64,000 bases of DNA from NCBI RefSeq assembly GCF_042683565.1, contig NZ_JBHUJW010000041.1, positions 216,358 to 280,357 on the forward strand. Reading direction: 5' to 3'. The translations under genes were made by a program, and so were the position numbers. Below are positions 7,477 through 15,333 of the stretch, piece by piece. Position 1 is the stretch's first letter. Each line of letters opens with the position of its first letter. This stretch comes from Brevibacillus sp042683565. Lineage in GTDB: Bacteria; Bacillota; Bacilli; Brevibacillales; Brevibacillaceae. The notes below the pieces were generated by a model, which saw only the letters and a program-made list of their open reading frames with translations, searched no databases and was not told the origin of the DNA.

Positions 7477-7525
7477 AAAGAAATAACATTGGTATAATTA
7501 TTAGAATTGATTTATAATATGTTTA

Positions 7526-7544
7526 GTTCAAGAATATTTTGAAC
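7526..7544 (+). promoter_or_regulatory. Inverted repeat upstream of padR
   Basis: GTTCAA, seven bases, TTGAAC. It lies downstream of the predicted promoter and may be an operator. Confidence 0.45.
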
Positions 7545-7577
7545 ATAAAGGCTTTGGGGGTTCTTTTGAGCGTAACG

Positions 7578-7592
7578 AGAGCAATTTGCTCT
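7578..7592 (+). promoter_or_regulatory. Perfect 7-1-7 palindrome upstream of padR
   Basis: AGAGCAATTTGCTCT, symmetric at all seven pairs, in the 5' leader of padR. It could be a protein-binding site or a short RNA hairpin. No T-run follows. Confidence 0.45.
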
Positions 7593-7642
7593 GATCGACA
7601 CAGATACAAAGAGAGAAAAACACTATTGGAGGATGCGAAGAG

Positions 7643-8179
7643 ATGGATGTTAAAACAATCATACTTGGTTTTTTAAGTTACGGGGAAATGAGCGGTTACG
7701 ACATAAAGCAGGCTTTTACCAACAGCATCGGCTACTTCTACGACGCCAGCTTTGGCGCGATCTATCCGGCACTGCGCAAGCTGGAAGAGGAAGGGCATGT
7801 GACCAAGCAGGAAATCATTCAAACCGGCAAGCCGAACAAAATTTTGTACCGGATCACAAAAAGCGGACGGGAGACTTTCCTGCGGGAAATCCAGACACCG
7901 ATCGTACCGGCCGTCCTGCGTTCCGACATGCTGGTCAAGATCTTCTTCGGCAAGAACCGCAGCCCGCAAGAACAGCGGGAATTGCTGGAAAACAGCATTG
8001 AAATCCAGCGCCAGATGCTTGCCCAAAGCATTTCGACTTTCAAAAAGCTGGAAAACTCCTTTGACGAATACCAACGCTTCTGCTGGGAATATACGATTCA
8101 CCATTTGGAGACGACCATCTCGTTTCTGGAGCAAAAATCATCGTCCTTGCTCAAGCAGGCTTGTACGGTTTCGGCATAG
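7643..8179 (+). CDS. PadR-family transcriptional regulator
   Basis: 178 residues. The N-terminal winged helix-turn-helix (LGFLSYGEMSGYDIKQAF, GAIYPALRKLEEEGHVTKQ, LYRITKSGRETFLREI, residues 8-90) is classic PadR. The C-terminal helices (from about 95, including ENSFDEYQRFCWEYTIHHLETTI) match the Vir-type dimerisation domain of the longer PadR subgroup. GGAGG precedes the ATG. PadR proteins usually repress efflux or detoxification genes in response to phenolics or drugs. Here no transporter adjoins, so the target may be itself, through the palindromes at 7526-7592, or a distant gene. Confidence 0.9.
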   Translation: MDVKTIILGFLSYGEMSGYDIKQAFTNSIGYFYDASFGAIYPALRKLEEEGHVTKQEIIQTGKPNKILYRITKSGRETFLREIQTPIVPAVLRSDMLVKIFFGKNRSPQEQRELLENSIEIQRQMLAQSISTFKKLENSFDEYQRFCWEYTIHHLETTISFLEQKSSSLLKQACTVSA

Positions 8180-8215
8180 CCGGAGGGGCGGTCTTATGCC
8201 AAGCGCATCAACGAG

Positions 8216-8256
8216 AAAAAAGCGAAGTGCCCTTTAATGGGTCCTTCGCTTTTTTG
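8216..8256. terminator. Bidirectional terminator between padR and the M29 peptidase gene
   Basis: AAAAAAGCGAAG / CTTCGCTTTTTT stem with A- and T-runs on both sides, between convergent genes. Confidence 0.85.
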
Positions 8257-8262
8257 GTGCGC

Positions 8263-9375
8263 TCAGGTTAAATTTTCCGGGTTGAGGCATTCCAGTTCAG
8301 GGATGACGAAACGGCCGTCTTTGCGGATCAGGACGTCGTCAAACCAGATTTCTCCGCCGCCCCATTCCGGACGCTGGATCATGACCAGGTCCCAGTGGAT
8401 GGAGGATTTGTTGCCGTTGAAGGCTTCGTCGTAGGCTTGCCCAGGGGTGAAGTGGAAGCTGCCGTCGATCTTTTCATCGAACAGGATGTCCTTCATCGGG
8501 TTCTGGATGAACGGGTTGACGCCGATCGCGAACTCCCCGACGTAGCGGGCACCTTCGTCGGTATCGAACACTTCGTTGATTTTTTTCGTATCATTGGCTG
8601 TCGCTTCAATGATTTTCCCGTCCTTGAAGGTCAGCTTGATGTTTTCATAGGTGTAGCCCTGGTACGGCGATGGCGTGTTGTAGGAAATCGTGCCGTTGAC
8701 GGAATCGCGCACAGGAGCGGTGAATACTTCTCCGTCCGGGATGTTTGCGCTGCCTGCACATTTGATCGCCGGGATGCCTTTGATCGAGAAGGTCAGATCG
8801 GTGCCAGGGCCTGTGATGCGCACTTTGTCCGTCTTTTCCATCAGCTCGACGAGGCTGTCCATGGCTTTGTCCATTTTGCCGTAATCGAGTGTGCACACTT
8901 TGAAATAAAAATCTTCAAAGGCCTCGGTGCTCATGTTGGCGAGCTGTGCCATGGACGGGTTCGGATAGCGGAGTACGACCCATCTTGTCTCCGGTACGCG
9001 CACGTCCAGCACCGGACGCAACAACAGCCTGGAGTAGAGCTGCATTTTGTCGCCTGGAACGTCAGCCAGCTCGCTGATGTTGTCGCCGCCGCGAATTCCG
9101 ATGTAGCAGTCCATTTTTTTCATGAAGGATACCTCGGCTTCGCACATGACGCCCAATTGCGTTTCGTTCGCTTGCAGAAGCAGCTCCCGCTGAATCGATT
9201 GGTCGATCAGCTGGACGTAAGGGTTGCCCCCTGCTGCGTATACTTTGGCAATGACGGCTTTCACCAGGTCGTGAACTTGACCGATCGCGTGAATCAGCAC
9301 GTTTTCGCCGGGCGCAACGCGCGTGGAGTAGTTGACCAGAACGTCAGCCAACTGTTCGATACGTGGATCTTTCAT
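8263..9375 (-). CDS. M29-family aminopeptidase (AmpS/aminopeptidase T type)
   Basis: 370 residues, normal for family M29. The start at 9375 is chosen because GAGGGA lies ten bases upstream and the protein then begins MKDPRIEQLADVLVNYSTRV, as family members do; the frame extends to 9405 without a ribosome site. Conserved parts seen are APGENVLIHAIGQVHDLVKA, PNPSMAQLANMSTEAFEDFYF, and the metal-binding C-terminal region GEFAIGVNPFIQ, IDGSFHFTPGQAYDEAFNGN and SSIHWDLVMI. These are two-metal cytoplasmic aminopeptidases that remove N-terminal residues from peptides. It is transcribed leftward as a single gene. Confidence 0.93.
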   Translation of the reverse strand: MKDPRIEQLADVLVNYSTRVAPGENVLIHAIGQVHDLVKAVIAKVYAAGGNPYVQLIDQSIQRELLLQANETQLGVMCEAEVSFMKKMDCYIGIRGGDNISELADVPGDKMQLYSRLLLRPVLDVRVPETRWVVLRYPNPSMAQLANMSTEAFEDFYFKVCTLDYGKMDKAMDSLVELMEKTDKVRITGPGTDLTFSIKGIPAIKCAGSANIPDGEVFTAPVRDSVNGTISYNTPSPYQGYTYENIKLTFKDGKIIEATANDTKKINEVFDTDEGARYVGEFAIGVNPFIQNPMKDILFDEKIDGSFHFTPGQAYDEAFNGNKSSIHWDLVMIQRPEWGGGEIWFDDVLIRKDGRFVIPELECLNPENLT

Positions 9376-9434
9376 AGGAAGGGAATCCCTCGCTTTCCAT
9401 TTCATTCAGTAAGTATTGTACACAAGACGGACAC

Positions 9435-9462
9435 AAAAAAGCTACCCGAGCGAACGGGTAGC
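9435..9462 (-). terminator. Terminator of the YjcZ-type micropeptide gene
   Basis: On the minus strand GCTACCCG / CGGGTAGC followed by TTTTTT. It lies between the micropeptide gene (9541-9633) and the peptidase, so the two are separate transcription units. Confidence 0.85.
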
Positions 9463-9540
9463 GTGCGTAGAAACGCGCTTTGCAGGATTCGGTTTTCATG
9501 TATATGCAACTGTCTGCTGAATTGTTCCAGGTCAGGCGAT

Positions 9541-9633
9541 TTATTCGCAGCTGCAGCCAACAATTACCAGCAGGATGAACAGGATCAGTACCAGAGTGAA
9601 CCCGTCGAAATCGCCGTTAAAGATGCTACTCAT
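9541..9633 (-). CDS. YjcZ-family sporulation micropeptide
   Basis: 30 residues, MSSIFNGDFDGFTLVLILFI followed by LLVIVGCSCE, preceded by AAAGGAGG eight bases before the ATG and followed by its own terminator. The pattern is a short polar Gly/Asp head, one hydrophobic helix with LFILL and a small tail after IVG; this is the hallmark of YjcZ/YtmX-like peptides found in spore formers. It is predicted to be a single-pass membrane peptide; its role is unknown. A second copy with the same design lies at 49678-49764. The CSC near the C-terminus is unusual compared with that copy. Confidence 0.85.
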   Translation of the reverse strand: MSSIFNGDFDGFTLVLILFILLVIVGCSCE

Positions 9634-9853
9634 ACGATAAACATCCTCCTTTATGATGTTAAGCCTCTTGTGCTTACATCCATAACATATGGGTTTTCAC
9701 ACAGACCCGATACGGGCATACGCCCATTTTTGGCAAGATTCTTTGCCGGGGGTGGCCAAGTTTGCAAATCCGCGCCGTTTCGATGTTTATTATTCTGAAA
9801 AGCAGGAAAAGCTAGAGCATACCAAAAGACTTTGCAATAGCGAAAGGGATGTT

Positions 9854-10087
9854 ATGACCATGCAAAGACCATTGTCCAGCCTCCAGCACGATACCATTAC
9901 GATCAACGTCGGAGAAGACTTCAAATCAATCGTCTGGAAAGCCCAGTACGACATGGATTTCAATACGGAATGTCTGTTTTGCTTCTCTGACCGCATCACC
10001 GGATACCGGGTCGAGGATGAAGCCGGACATTCGGGCAAGGTCGCTGTATGTCCGCACTGCGAAAAAGTAAATGCCATTTACGCCTGA
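9854..10087 (+). CDS. Small Cys-rich (possible zinc) protein
   Basis: 77 residues from the ATG at 9854 (AGGG four bases upstream; a second ATG at 9860 is possible). Two CxxC pairs, CLFC and CPHC, about 35 residues apart, suggest a zinc ribbon. No family is recognised. A terminator follows directly, so it is monocistronic. Confidence 0.65.
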   Translation: MTMQRPLSSLQHDTITINVGEDFKSIVWKAQYDMDFNTECLFCFSDRITGYRVEDEAGHSGKVAVCPHCEKVNAIYA

Positions 10088-10111
10088 TTACAGCTTTTAC
10101 GTGGAACAGCC

Positions 10112-10143
10112 AAAAGCGATGCCTTCTTGCGGGCATCGCTTTT
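10112..10143 (+). terminator. Rho-independent terminator
   Basis: AAAAGCGATGCC / GGCATCGCTTTT stem directly downstream of the small Cys-rich gene. Confidence 0.85.
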
Positions 10144-10234
10144 GCTTTCTATATTTGCCACTGCATCCACCAAGTACCACCCCCTGTTTGGCAGGATTGA
10201 AGGGAGCTTTCACGAATAGTAGGGAGGTATACAT

Positions 10235-10654
10235 ATGTGGAACAGAGGTGAAATGATGCAGAAGAAATGCAGCCGCTGCGGAAATGACATGGAAATCGTG
10301 CTGCGCAACGTCGTGTACCGCAACCGGGTCAAGATTATGAACGTACCGGTGCTCGTCTGCGTGGATGACTGCTGCGCCCATTCCCAGGTAGTGGATGTCA
10401 TAAAAGACGATTTGAAATCACTTATGGAGGAACTTGGGCAAGATCCGGAGCGGCAAGCGATCGAATTTGAAGAAATGTCAGAGTTATCCAACTTATTGGT
10501 GCTCATTGCCAATGAAGGAGTCGGTTCCTCCGTGCGGGAAGCGCTGGGTGAGCGCGTCAACCAGCTCCTGGACCTGTTTTTACTCGCACAATCTCTGGGC
10601 GATGAACAATGGATGCGGGAGCTAAGAGAACGACTGACAAAGATTATGGTCTAA
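10235..10654 (+). CDS. Hypothetical protein with N-terminal zinc-finger-like motif
   Basis: 139 residues behind GGGAGGT. The N-terminus has KCSRCGND followed about 30 residues later by VCVDDCC, the spacing of a YgiT/MqsA-type zinc finger, and VVDVIKDDLKSLMEEL links to an all-helical acidic C-terminal half. The latter (SELSNLLVLIANEGVGSSVR, LLDLFLLAQSLGDEQWMREL) is leucine-rich and has no recognised domain. No helix-turn-helix of an antitoxin is apparent and no toxin gene adjoins, so an MqsA role is unlikely. Function unknown. Confidence 0.75.
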   Translation: MWNRGEMMQKKCSRCGNDMEIVLRNVVYRNRVKIMNVPVLVCVDDCCAHSQVVDVIKDDLKSLMEELGQDPERQAIEFEEMSELSNLLVLIANEGVGSSVREALGERVNQLLDLFLLAQSLGDEQWMRELRERLTKIMV

Positions 10655-10663
10655 AAGGGAGAG

Positions 10664-10690
10664 GGGCGCCTGGGAGTAGGCGTCTTTTCT
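10664..10690 (+). terminator. Probable terminator
   Basis: Short GGCGCC / GGCGTC stem followed by TTTTCTT after the zinc-finger-like gene; weaker than others in the window. Confidence 0.5.
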
Positions 10691-10798
10691 TGTTCCCGCT
10701 GGCAGCGCGTCGCACCTGCACCGCGAGCGTAGACTTTCCTCCGCAAGGTTTTGTATACTGGGAACCACAGAGCAGTGACCAAAAAGGAGAGATACAGC

Positions 10799-11125
10799 GT
10801 GGCACAAAAACAGCTTCATTCGACTGAGGAATTGGATCAGTTCGTTGCAGAAGCAGGCAAAAGGCTTTTGTTCAAGCACAGCACCACTTGCCCGATCAGC
10901 GCGGCAGCGTATTCGGAATTTCAGTCCTTCCTGCAAGAGAGCAGCGTCCCTGCGGCCGTCATCCACGTGATCGAAGACCGCCCCGTGTCCAACGCGGCAG
11001 CGGAGCGCTTTGCGATCAAGCACGAGTCTCCGCAAATCTTTTTGCTGGAGGGCGGGCAAGTCAAATGGCACACGTCGCACTGGAAAATTACGAAGGACGC
11101 CATTGCCGAAGCCATGAAGGCGTGA
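10799..11125 (+). CDS. ytxJ: YtxJ-like bacillithiol-system redox protein
   Basis: 108 residues from a GTG at 10799 with AAGGAGA upstream; the frame extends to 10751 without support. It has a thioredoxin-like fold with the single active cysteine in FKHSTTCPISAAAYSEF, AVIHVIEDRPVSNAAAERF, and the cis-Pro region HESPQIFLLEGGQVKWHTSHW. This is the monothiol 'bacilliredoxin-like' YtxJ family. It should handle mixed disulfides with bacillithiol in the cytoplasm. In B. subtilis it also lies near aroA and ccpA, which are close by here. Confidence 0.88.
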   Translation: MAQKQLHSTEELDQFVAEAGKRLLFKHSTTCPISAAAYSEFQSFLQESSVPAAVIHVIEDRPVSNAAAERFAIKHESPQIFLLEGGQVKWHTSHWKITKDAIAEAMKA

Positions 11126-11131
11126 CAAACG

Positions 11132-11171
11132 AAAAGAGCTGCGACTTTCGCGAGTCGGCAGCTCTTTTTTT
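11132..11171. terminator. Bidirectional terminator
   Basis: AGAGCTGC / GCAGCTCT arms with an inner GACT/AGTC stem and a long T-run, between convergent ytxJ and the FtsA-like gene. Confidence 0.85.
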
Positions 11172-13387
11172 CATTCCCAGAACAACTCCAGCTTGTCGCC
11201 GCCCTTCAGTTCCGTTTGAAAGGAGGCGGGCTCGCCATTTACCAGCATGACAAACCCGGTAATGCTTTCCCGATCGGGCTTCTCCAGCGAAAAATCGACG
11301 AAGCGGAAGACATCGCTGAACACGGGGGGAGCCGCAGGGGTCGATTTCACCGTGATGACGGCACCGCTTGGGATCGGGTCCTGCGGCTGGGCAGCGGCAC
11401 CGTCCATGGTGAGCGTCACTTGCGCTACAGGCAGGACGACTTGCTTGCCATTGAAGTGAACGGTAATGGTCTTTTCCTCTCCCCACTCTTCCGGCGAAAT
11501 CACATCGCATAGCGCCGGGGGCGGCACATCCTCGATACGGTATGCCAGCTCGTCGCCCTGGCGGATGGGGTCAGTGACCGCGGCCGGCTTCCCGTTTACC
11601 TCGATCGTGACCGTACGGGACGGGAGAGAGTAGGACTGACCGTTGATCGTGAACTGATAGGGCGCGGCTTTCGGTTCAGACAGAATATCGAGCCCCGCGA
11701 TTTGCAGAGCCTCGCCGACGGTACGCGGCAGACGGATGTCCACCTCGCTGCGGTCCGGCACTTCCGCGTCGAGCGTCTGCGTCTCTCCGTTGATGCGGAT
11801 CAAAGGACCAAGTGACAGTGGGAGATCGTTGCAACGGATATCGAGCGTGTCGATCTGGTCGAGCAGGTCTTTGGCCTGTATCCGGGCATCTGCGCCGTCC
11901 TGGCCGGCGACGACGACGATCTGGTCGCCATCTGCCAGTGGCGCGTCCAGGCCGGCCGGCTCCCCGTTTCGTTCGATGACAGGCGGGCTGCCATGCTTGC
12001 CCGGGATCATTTTCATCCGTCCGTTGATCGTCACCGTCATCGCCAGCCCGGGCCTGCCGTACAGGCGGCGGATGTCCAGTCCCGCTGCGATGAGCGCGTC
12101 TCCCAGCGTCATTTTCCGCAGGTCGAAGATGCGGACAGCCACGTCGTTGACCGTCACGGTCACGTAGCGCAGCGGGTGGCGGCGAGCAGCTACGGCGATG
12201 CCGACCGGCGTGACGAACTCCGGCCCTCCCAGCAGCGGATGGTCGCCGACGTACTGGCGGATCGCATCGCCGCCCCGGACGGCTACCCGTGCAGGCGGGA
12301 TGTTCAGCGCCTGCGCCACTTTGGCTGTCAAGCCCGGAGTGAGGCTGCCGCCGCCGATGAGCATGACGGCCTGTGGAGGTTTTCCGTTCAACTCGAGAAT
12401 TTTATGGGCGATCTTTTCCGCAAGCATATGGATGTCCGCGTCAATCGCGGCGATGACTTCTGCGGACGGCAGCGTGTGCTCCATGCCCAGGATGTCGGTA
12501 AAGGTGACGTTCTCCTGCGTGGAGAGGACGCGCTTCACTTCCTCGGCCATCGGGAAGTCCAGCAAATACGCGTTCATGAGCGCGTCGGTAATCTCATCCC
12601 CGGCGACCGGGACCATGCCGTAGGCGGTGATGGCGCCTTCCTCGGTCAGGGCGACGTCGGAAGTCCCCGCCCCGATGTCTACGAGCGCGATGTTGAGACG
12701 GCGCATCGTCACGGGGATGAGCACGTTGATCGCCGCGATCGGCTCCAGCGTCAGCGCCTGCATGTCCAGCTCGCACCGCTTCAGGGCAGCAATCAGCGAA
12801 TCGACGACGACGCGCGGCAGGAACGTTGCGATCACATCGGCACTCGCCGTATCCCCGCGCTGGTCGATCAGGCTCCCGATCAGCTCGCCGTCCAGGTAGT
12901 AGTTGACGACGCTGTAGCCGACACAGTAGTAGCGCGTTACATCCTGGTCCTTCAGCTCCTTGGCCAGCTCGGCTTGCGCCTCCTGGACGGCTGCGAATTC
13001 GAGCGTCAGGACGTCTTCCCGACTGATGAAGGCGTGCGGGGCGAGCGGCATGTCTATTCGCACGCGGCGAGTGCGCAGGGAACGTCCCGCTGCGGCCACC
13101 GCTACCTGATGCAGGGGGCCGTACTTTTGCTCCAGTTCCTCCTTGATCTGCCCGATCACCTTCGCCACAGCTACGATGTCGTGAATCTGGCCGTCCAGCA
13201 TGGAGCGCTCGTCATGCTCGCGGATGGCGCAGTCGAGGACGCGGTACTGCTCCCCGGCCGTCTCCACGATCAGACCAACCACGCTGCGTGTTCCGATATC
13301 CAGTGAAAAGATCAGCTCTGGCTTGGCTGTTTCTGTATGCACAGACAACGGTAAAGTCACTCCTCGTTCCGGTTGAATATCATGCAA
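11171..13387 (-). CDS. FtsA/PilM-like ATPase with C-terminal beta-grasp-like repeats
   Basis: 738 residues from the ATG at 13387; a TTG at 13348 behind GAGGAG is a credible alternative. Residues about 25-400 form an actin-fold ATPase of the FtsA type: FSLDIGTRSVVGLI (phosphate 1), an inserted subdomain with ISREDVLTLEFAAVQEA, LVDIGAGTSDVAL (phosphate 2) and LIGGGSLTPGL (adenosine). FtsA normally ends near residue 420. Here another 340 residues follow, built from repeated units with a pattern of a beta strand ending in VNG or ING, then NGxPA, then PLADGDQI, PIRQGDEL and LKGGDKLEL. That resembles ThiS/MoaD-like or SLBB beta-grasp modules. No membrane-targeting amphipathic helix is seen at the end. 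It probably assembles or tethers an envelope structure, but the role is unknown. Confidence 0.82.
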   Translation of the reverse strand: MHDIQPERGVTLPLSVHTETAKPELIFSLDIGTRSVVGLIVETAGEQYRVLDCAIREHDERSMLDGQIHDIVAVAKVIGQIKEELEQKYGPLHQVAVAAAGRSLRTRRVRIDMPLAPHAFISREDVLTLEFAAVQEAQAELAKELKDQDVTRYYCVGYSVVNYYLDGELIGSLIDQRGDTASADVIATFLPRVVVDSLIAALKRCELDMQALTLEPIAAINVLIPVTMRRLNIALVDIGAGTSDVALTEEGAITAYGMVPVAGDEITDALMNAYLLDFPMAEEVKRVLSTQENVTFTDILGMEHTLPSAEVIAAIDADIHMLAEKIAHKILELNGKPPQAVMLIGGGSLTPGLTAKVAQALNIPPARVAVRGGDAIRQYVGDHPLLGGPEFVTPVGIAVAARRHPLRYVTVTVNDVAVRIFDLRKMTLGDALIAAGLDIRRLYGRPGLAMTVTINGRMKMIPGKHGSPPVIERNGEPAGLDAPLADGDQIVVVAGQDGADARIQAKDLLDQIDTLDIRCNDLPLSLGPLIRINGETQTLDAEVPDRSEVDIRLPRTVGEALQIAGLDILSEPKAAPYQFTINGQSYSLPSRTVTIEVNGKPAAVTDPIRQGDELAYRIEDVPPPALCDVISPEEWGEEKTITVHFNGKQVVLPVAQVTLTMDGAAAQPQDPIPSGAVITVKSTPAAPPVFSDVFRFVDFSLEKPDRESITGFVMLVNGEPASFQTELKGGDKLELFWE

Positions 13388-13508
13388 AAATATGAAACTC
13401 TACCTGACTGATTCGACTTGAATGAAGGAGAATCCTGTCGAAACAAGGAATCTTCCGCGCATTGCCCAACATTTACAATTTACTTTCGCGCTTTTTGGCA
13501 CTAAACTG

Positions 13509-13537
13509 CTGACAAGGGGAAATGAATCGATTATAAT
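13509..13537 (+). promoter_or_regulatory. Promoter of the DAHP synthase gene
   Basis: CTGACA, 17 bases and a perfect TATAAT. It predicts a 5' leader of about 138 nt before the ATG at 13682, in which I see only a small CCAAG/CTTGG hairpin and no recognisable riboswitch. The rest of 13388-13681 holds nothing else I can support. Confidence 0.75.
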
Positions 13538-13681
13538 AACCCTAATTTATCAAGAAACACCCGAACCTACTGACAAGAAACCTGGCTGCACCAAGCTTTC
13601 TTGGGGAAGCCTGCGTTGTACTTACGGCAGATGGGATGGGAAATTGTCTCATTTGTGAAAAAAAGAGGAGAGTGGAGAGTT

Positions 13682-14779
13682 ATGGCACAAAATCTGATTG
13701 ACAGCATGCGCAAACAAATTGATGAGATCAACCTGCAAATTCTCGATCTGATCAATAAACGCGCGACGCTGGTCCAGGAGCTGGGCAAGGAAAAAGAAAA
13801 ACAGGGCAGCAACCGTTTCGATCCGGAGCGCGAGCGGCAAATGCTCAACCTGCTGGTGGAACACAACAAAGGCCCTTTCAACGACAATACCGTTCGCCAT
13901 CTGTTCAAGCAAATCTTCCAGGTGTCGCTCGACCTGCAAAACGACGACAAGAAGAAGGTGCTGCTCGTCAGCCGCAAAAAACAGGCAGAGGACACTGTCA
14001 TTACGGTCAAGGGCGTCGAGTTCGGCGGCGGCAATCCGATTCTGATTGCAGGACCATGTTCGGTAGAGAGCTACGAGCAAGTGCGGGCTGTAGCGGAGAA
14101 CCACGTGAAACGCGGCCTGCGCACACTGCGCGGCGGCGCTTACAAACCGCGCACTTCTCCATACGACTTCCAGGGCCTTGGCGTAGAAGGGCTGAAAATT
14201 CTCAAGCGCATTGGCGACGAGTTCAACCTCGTGACCATCAGCGAGATCGTCACTCCTGCCGACCTGGAAATGGCGAGCGAGTACATCGACGTCATCCAGA
14301 TCGGTGCGCGCAACATGCAAAACTTTGAACTGCTGAAAGCAGCCGGCCGTTTGAACAAGCCGATCCTGCTGAAACGCGGCTTGTCTGCTACCATCGAAGA
14401 ATTCATTTACGCAGCTGAATACATTTTGTCCGAAGGCAACACCCAGGTCATGCTGTGCGAGCGCGGTATCCGCACCTACGAAAAAGCGACCCGCAACACG
14501 CTGGACATCTCGGCAGTACCGCTTCTCAAGCAAGAGACTCACCTGCCTGTCTTCGTCGACGTGACCCACTCCACCGGACGCCGCGACCTGCTCTTGCCAA
14601 CCGCAAAAGCCGGTATCGCTGTCGGCTCCGACGGCATCATGGTCGAAGTTCACCCTGATCCGGACGTGGCGCTCTCGGATGCGAAGCAGCAGTTGAACAT
14701 CCCGGATTTCAACAAATTTTTGGACGCGCTGCTCGCATCCGGCCTGTACAAAGGCGAAGCGGTCGCGGTGCGCGGATAA
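13682..14779 (+). CDS. aroF: Bifunctional chorismate mutase / 3-deoxy-7-phosphoheptulonate synthase
   Basis: 365 residues, called aroA in B. subtilis. The start at 13682 follows GGAGAGTGGAGAG; the frame is open further upstream. Residues 1-90 are an AroQ-type chorismate mutase (IDSMRKQIDEINLQILDLIN, KRATLVQELGKEK, RERQMLNLL), which acts as the feedback sensor for chorismate and prephenate. From about 105 comes the type I-beta DAHP synthase barrel: PILIAGPCSVES, LRGGAYKPRTSPYDFQG, LVTISEIVTPADLEMA, IQIGARNMQNFELL, PILLKRGLSATIEEF and FVDVTHSTGRRDLL. It condenses PEP and erythrose 4-phosphate in the first step of aromatic amino-acid synthesis. The gene is monocistronic with a terminator after it. 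Confidence 0.97.
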   Translation: MAQNLIDSMRKQIDEINLQILDLINKRATLVQELGKEKEKQGSNRFDPERERQMLNLLVEHNKGPFNDNTVRHLFKQIFQVSLDLQNDDKKKVLLVSRKKQAEDTVITVKGVEFGGGNPILIAGPCSVESYEQVRAVAENHVKRGLRTLRGGAYKPRTSPYDFQGLGVEGLKILKRIGDEFNLVTISEIVTPADLEMASEYIDVIQIGARNMQNFELLKAAGRLNKPILLKRGLSATIEEFIYAAEYILSEGNTQVMLCERGIRTYEKATRNTLDISAVPLLKQETHLPVFVDVTHSTGRRDLLLPTAKAGIAVGSDGIMVEVHPDPDVALSDAKQQLNIPDFNKFLDALLASGLYKGEAVAVRG

Positions 14780-14798
14780 ATTCCATACTGGTCATATG

Positions 14799-14838
14799 GA
14801 GGGTCTTTCCTGCCGAGCGGGAGAGGCCCTCTTCTCAT
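14799..14838 (+). terminator. Rho-independent terminator
   Basis: GAGGGTCT ... GAGGCCCTC stem followed by TTCTCATTT after the DAHP synthase gene. Confidence 0.75.
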
Positions 14839-14905
14839 TTGACGAAAGAGAGGCGACAAAGTAAGCTAGAAATACGTGCTGCAACGGAGAAGGGGGATGT
14901 GCGGG

Positions 14906-15217
14906 ATGAATGAACACGACGCAGCATGCTGCTCGTCAGAACGCGCCACGGTGCGCCCGGATAATACCAAGTCGAACCTTGTGTCCCGACTCAATCGGGT
15001 AGAAGGGCAGATTCGCGGAATACGCGGAATGGTAGAGAAAGATGTGTACTGTGACGACATATTGAACCAGATCGCCGCGGTGCAGTCCGCCTTGAACGCT
15101 GTGGGCAAGATTCTTCTGGAAGGACACATGCGCAGTTGTGTGATGGAACGCATTCAGCAAGGGGATCATGAAGTGATCGACGAGCTGCTGAAAACGATGA
15201 ATAAATTAATGAAGTAA
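14906..15217 (+). CDS. csoR: CsoR-family metal-sensing repressor
   Basis: 103 residues. The ATG at 14906 is eight bases after AAGGGGGA. It is all-helical DUF156 protein: SRLNRVEGQIRGIRGMVEKD, the metal-ligand cysteine in DVYCDDILNQIAAVQSAL, and the His and Cys ligands in EGHMRSCVMER. This Cys-His-Cys set fits Cu(I) sensing, although persulfide or nickel/formaldehyde sensors of the same family look similar. A second cysteine cluster (AACC) near the N-terminus is not part of the core. CsoR is usually next to copZ and copA; no copper genes adjoin here, so its operator targets are elsewhere. Confidence 0.88.
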   Translation: MNEHDAACCSSERATVRPDNTKSNLVSRLNRVEGQIRGIRGMVEKDVYCDDILNQIAAVQSALNAVGKILLEGHMRSCVMERIQQGDHEVIDELLKTMNKLMK

Positions 15218-15242
15218 CGCGGCTTGGGCAAGTGAAAAACGA

Positions 15243-15271
15243 TTGCAACCGCGCAAAGCCTGTCGTATCAT
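15243..15271 (+). promoter_or_regulatory. Promoter of ccpA
   Basis: TTGCAA, 17 bases and TATCAT between csoR and ccpA. ccpA can therefore be transcribed independently of csoR. Confidence 0.7.
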
Positions 15272-15333
15272 AGGTGCATACATTTATGAAAATGAGTATG
15301 AAAACCATTAAATGGGGAAAGTGAGGGTGTGTG

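Noticed and set aside
8395..9798. 467-residue open frame on the plus strand
   Set aside because: Antisense to the M29 aminopeptidase; no motif and no ribosome site.
10235..10654. MqsA-type antitoxin
   Set aside because: It has a zinc-finger-like N-terminus, but no recognisable helix-turn-helix and no toxin gene beside it.
15232..15248. cre-like sequence GTGAAAAACGATTGCAA before ccpA
   Set aside because: One extra base breaks the spacing of the TGNAARCGNWWWCA consensus; aligning either half leaves three mismatches.
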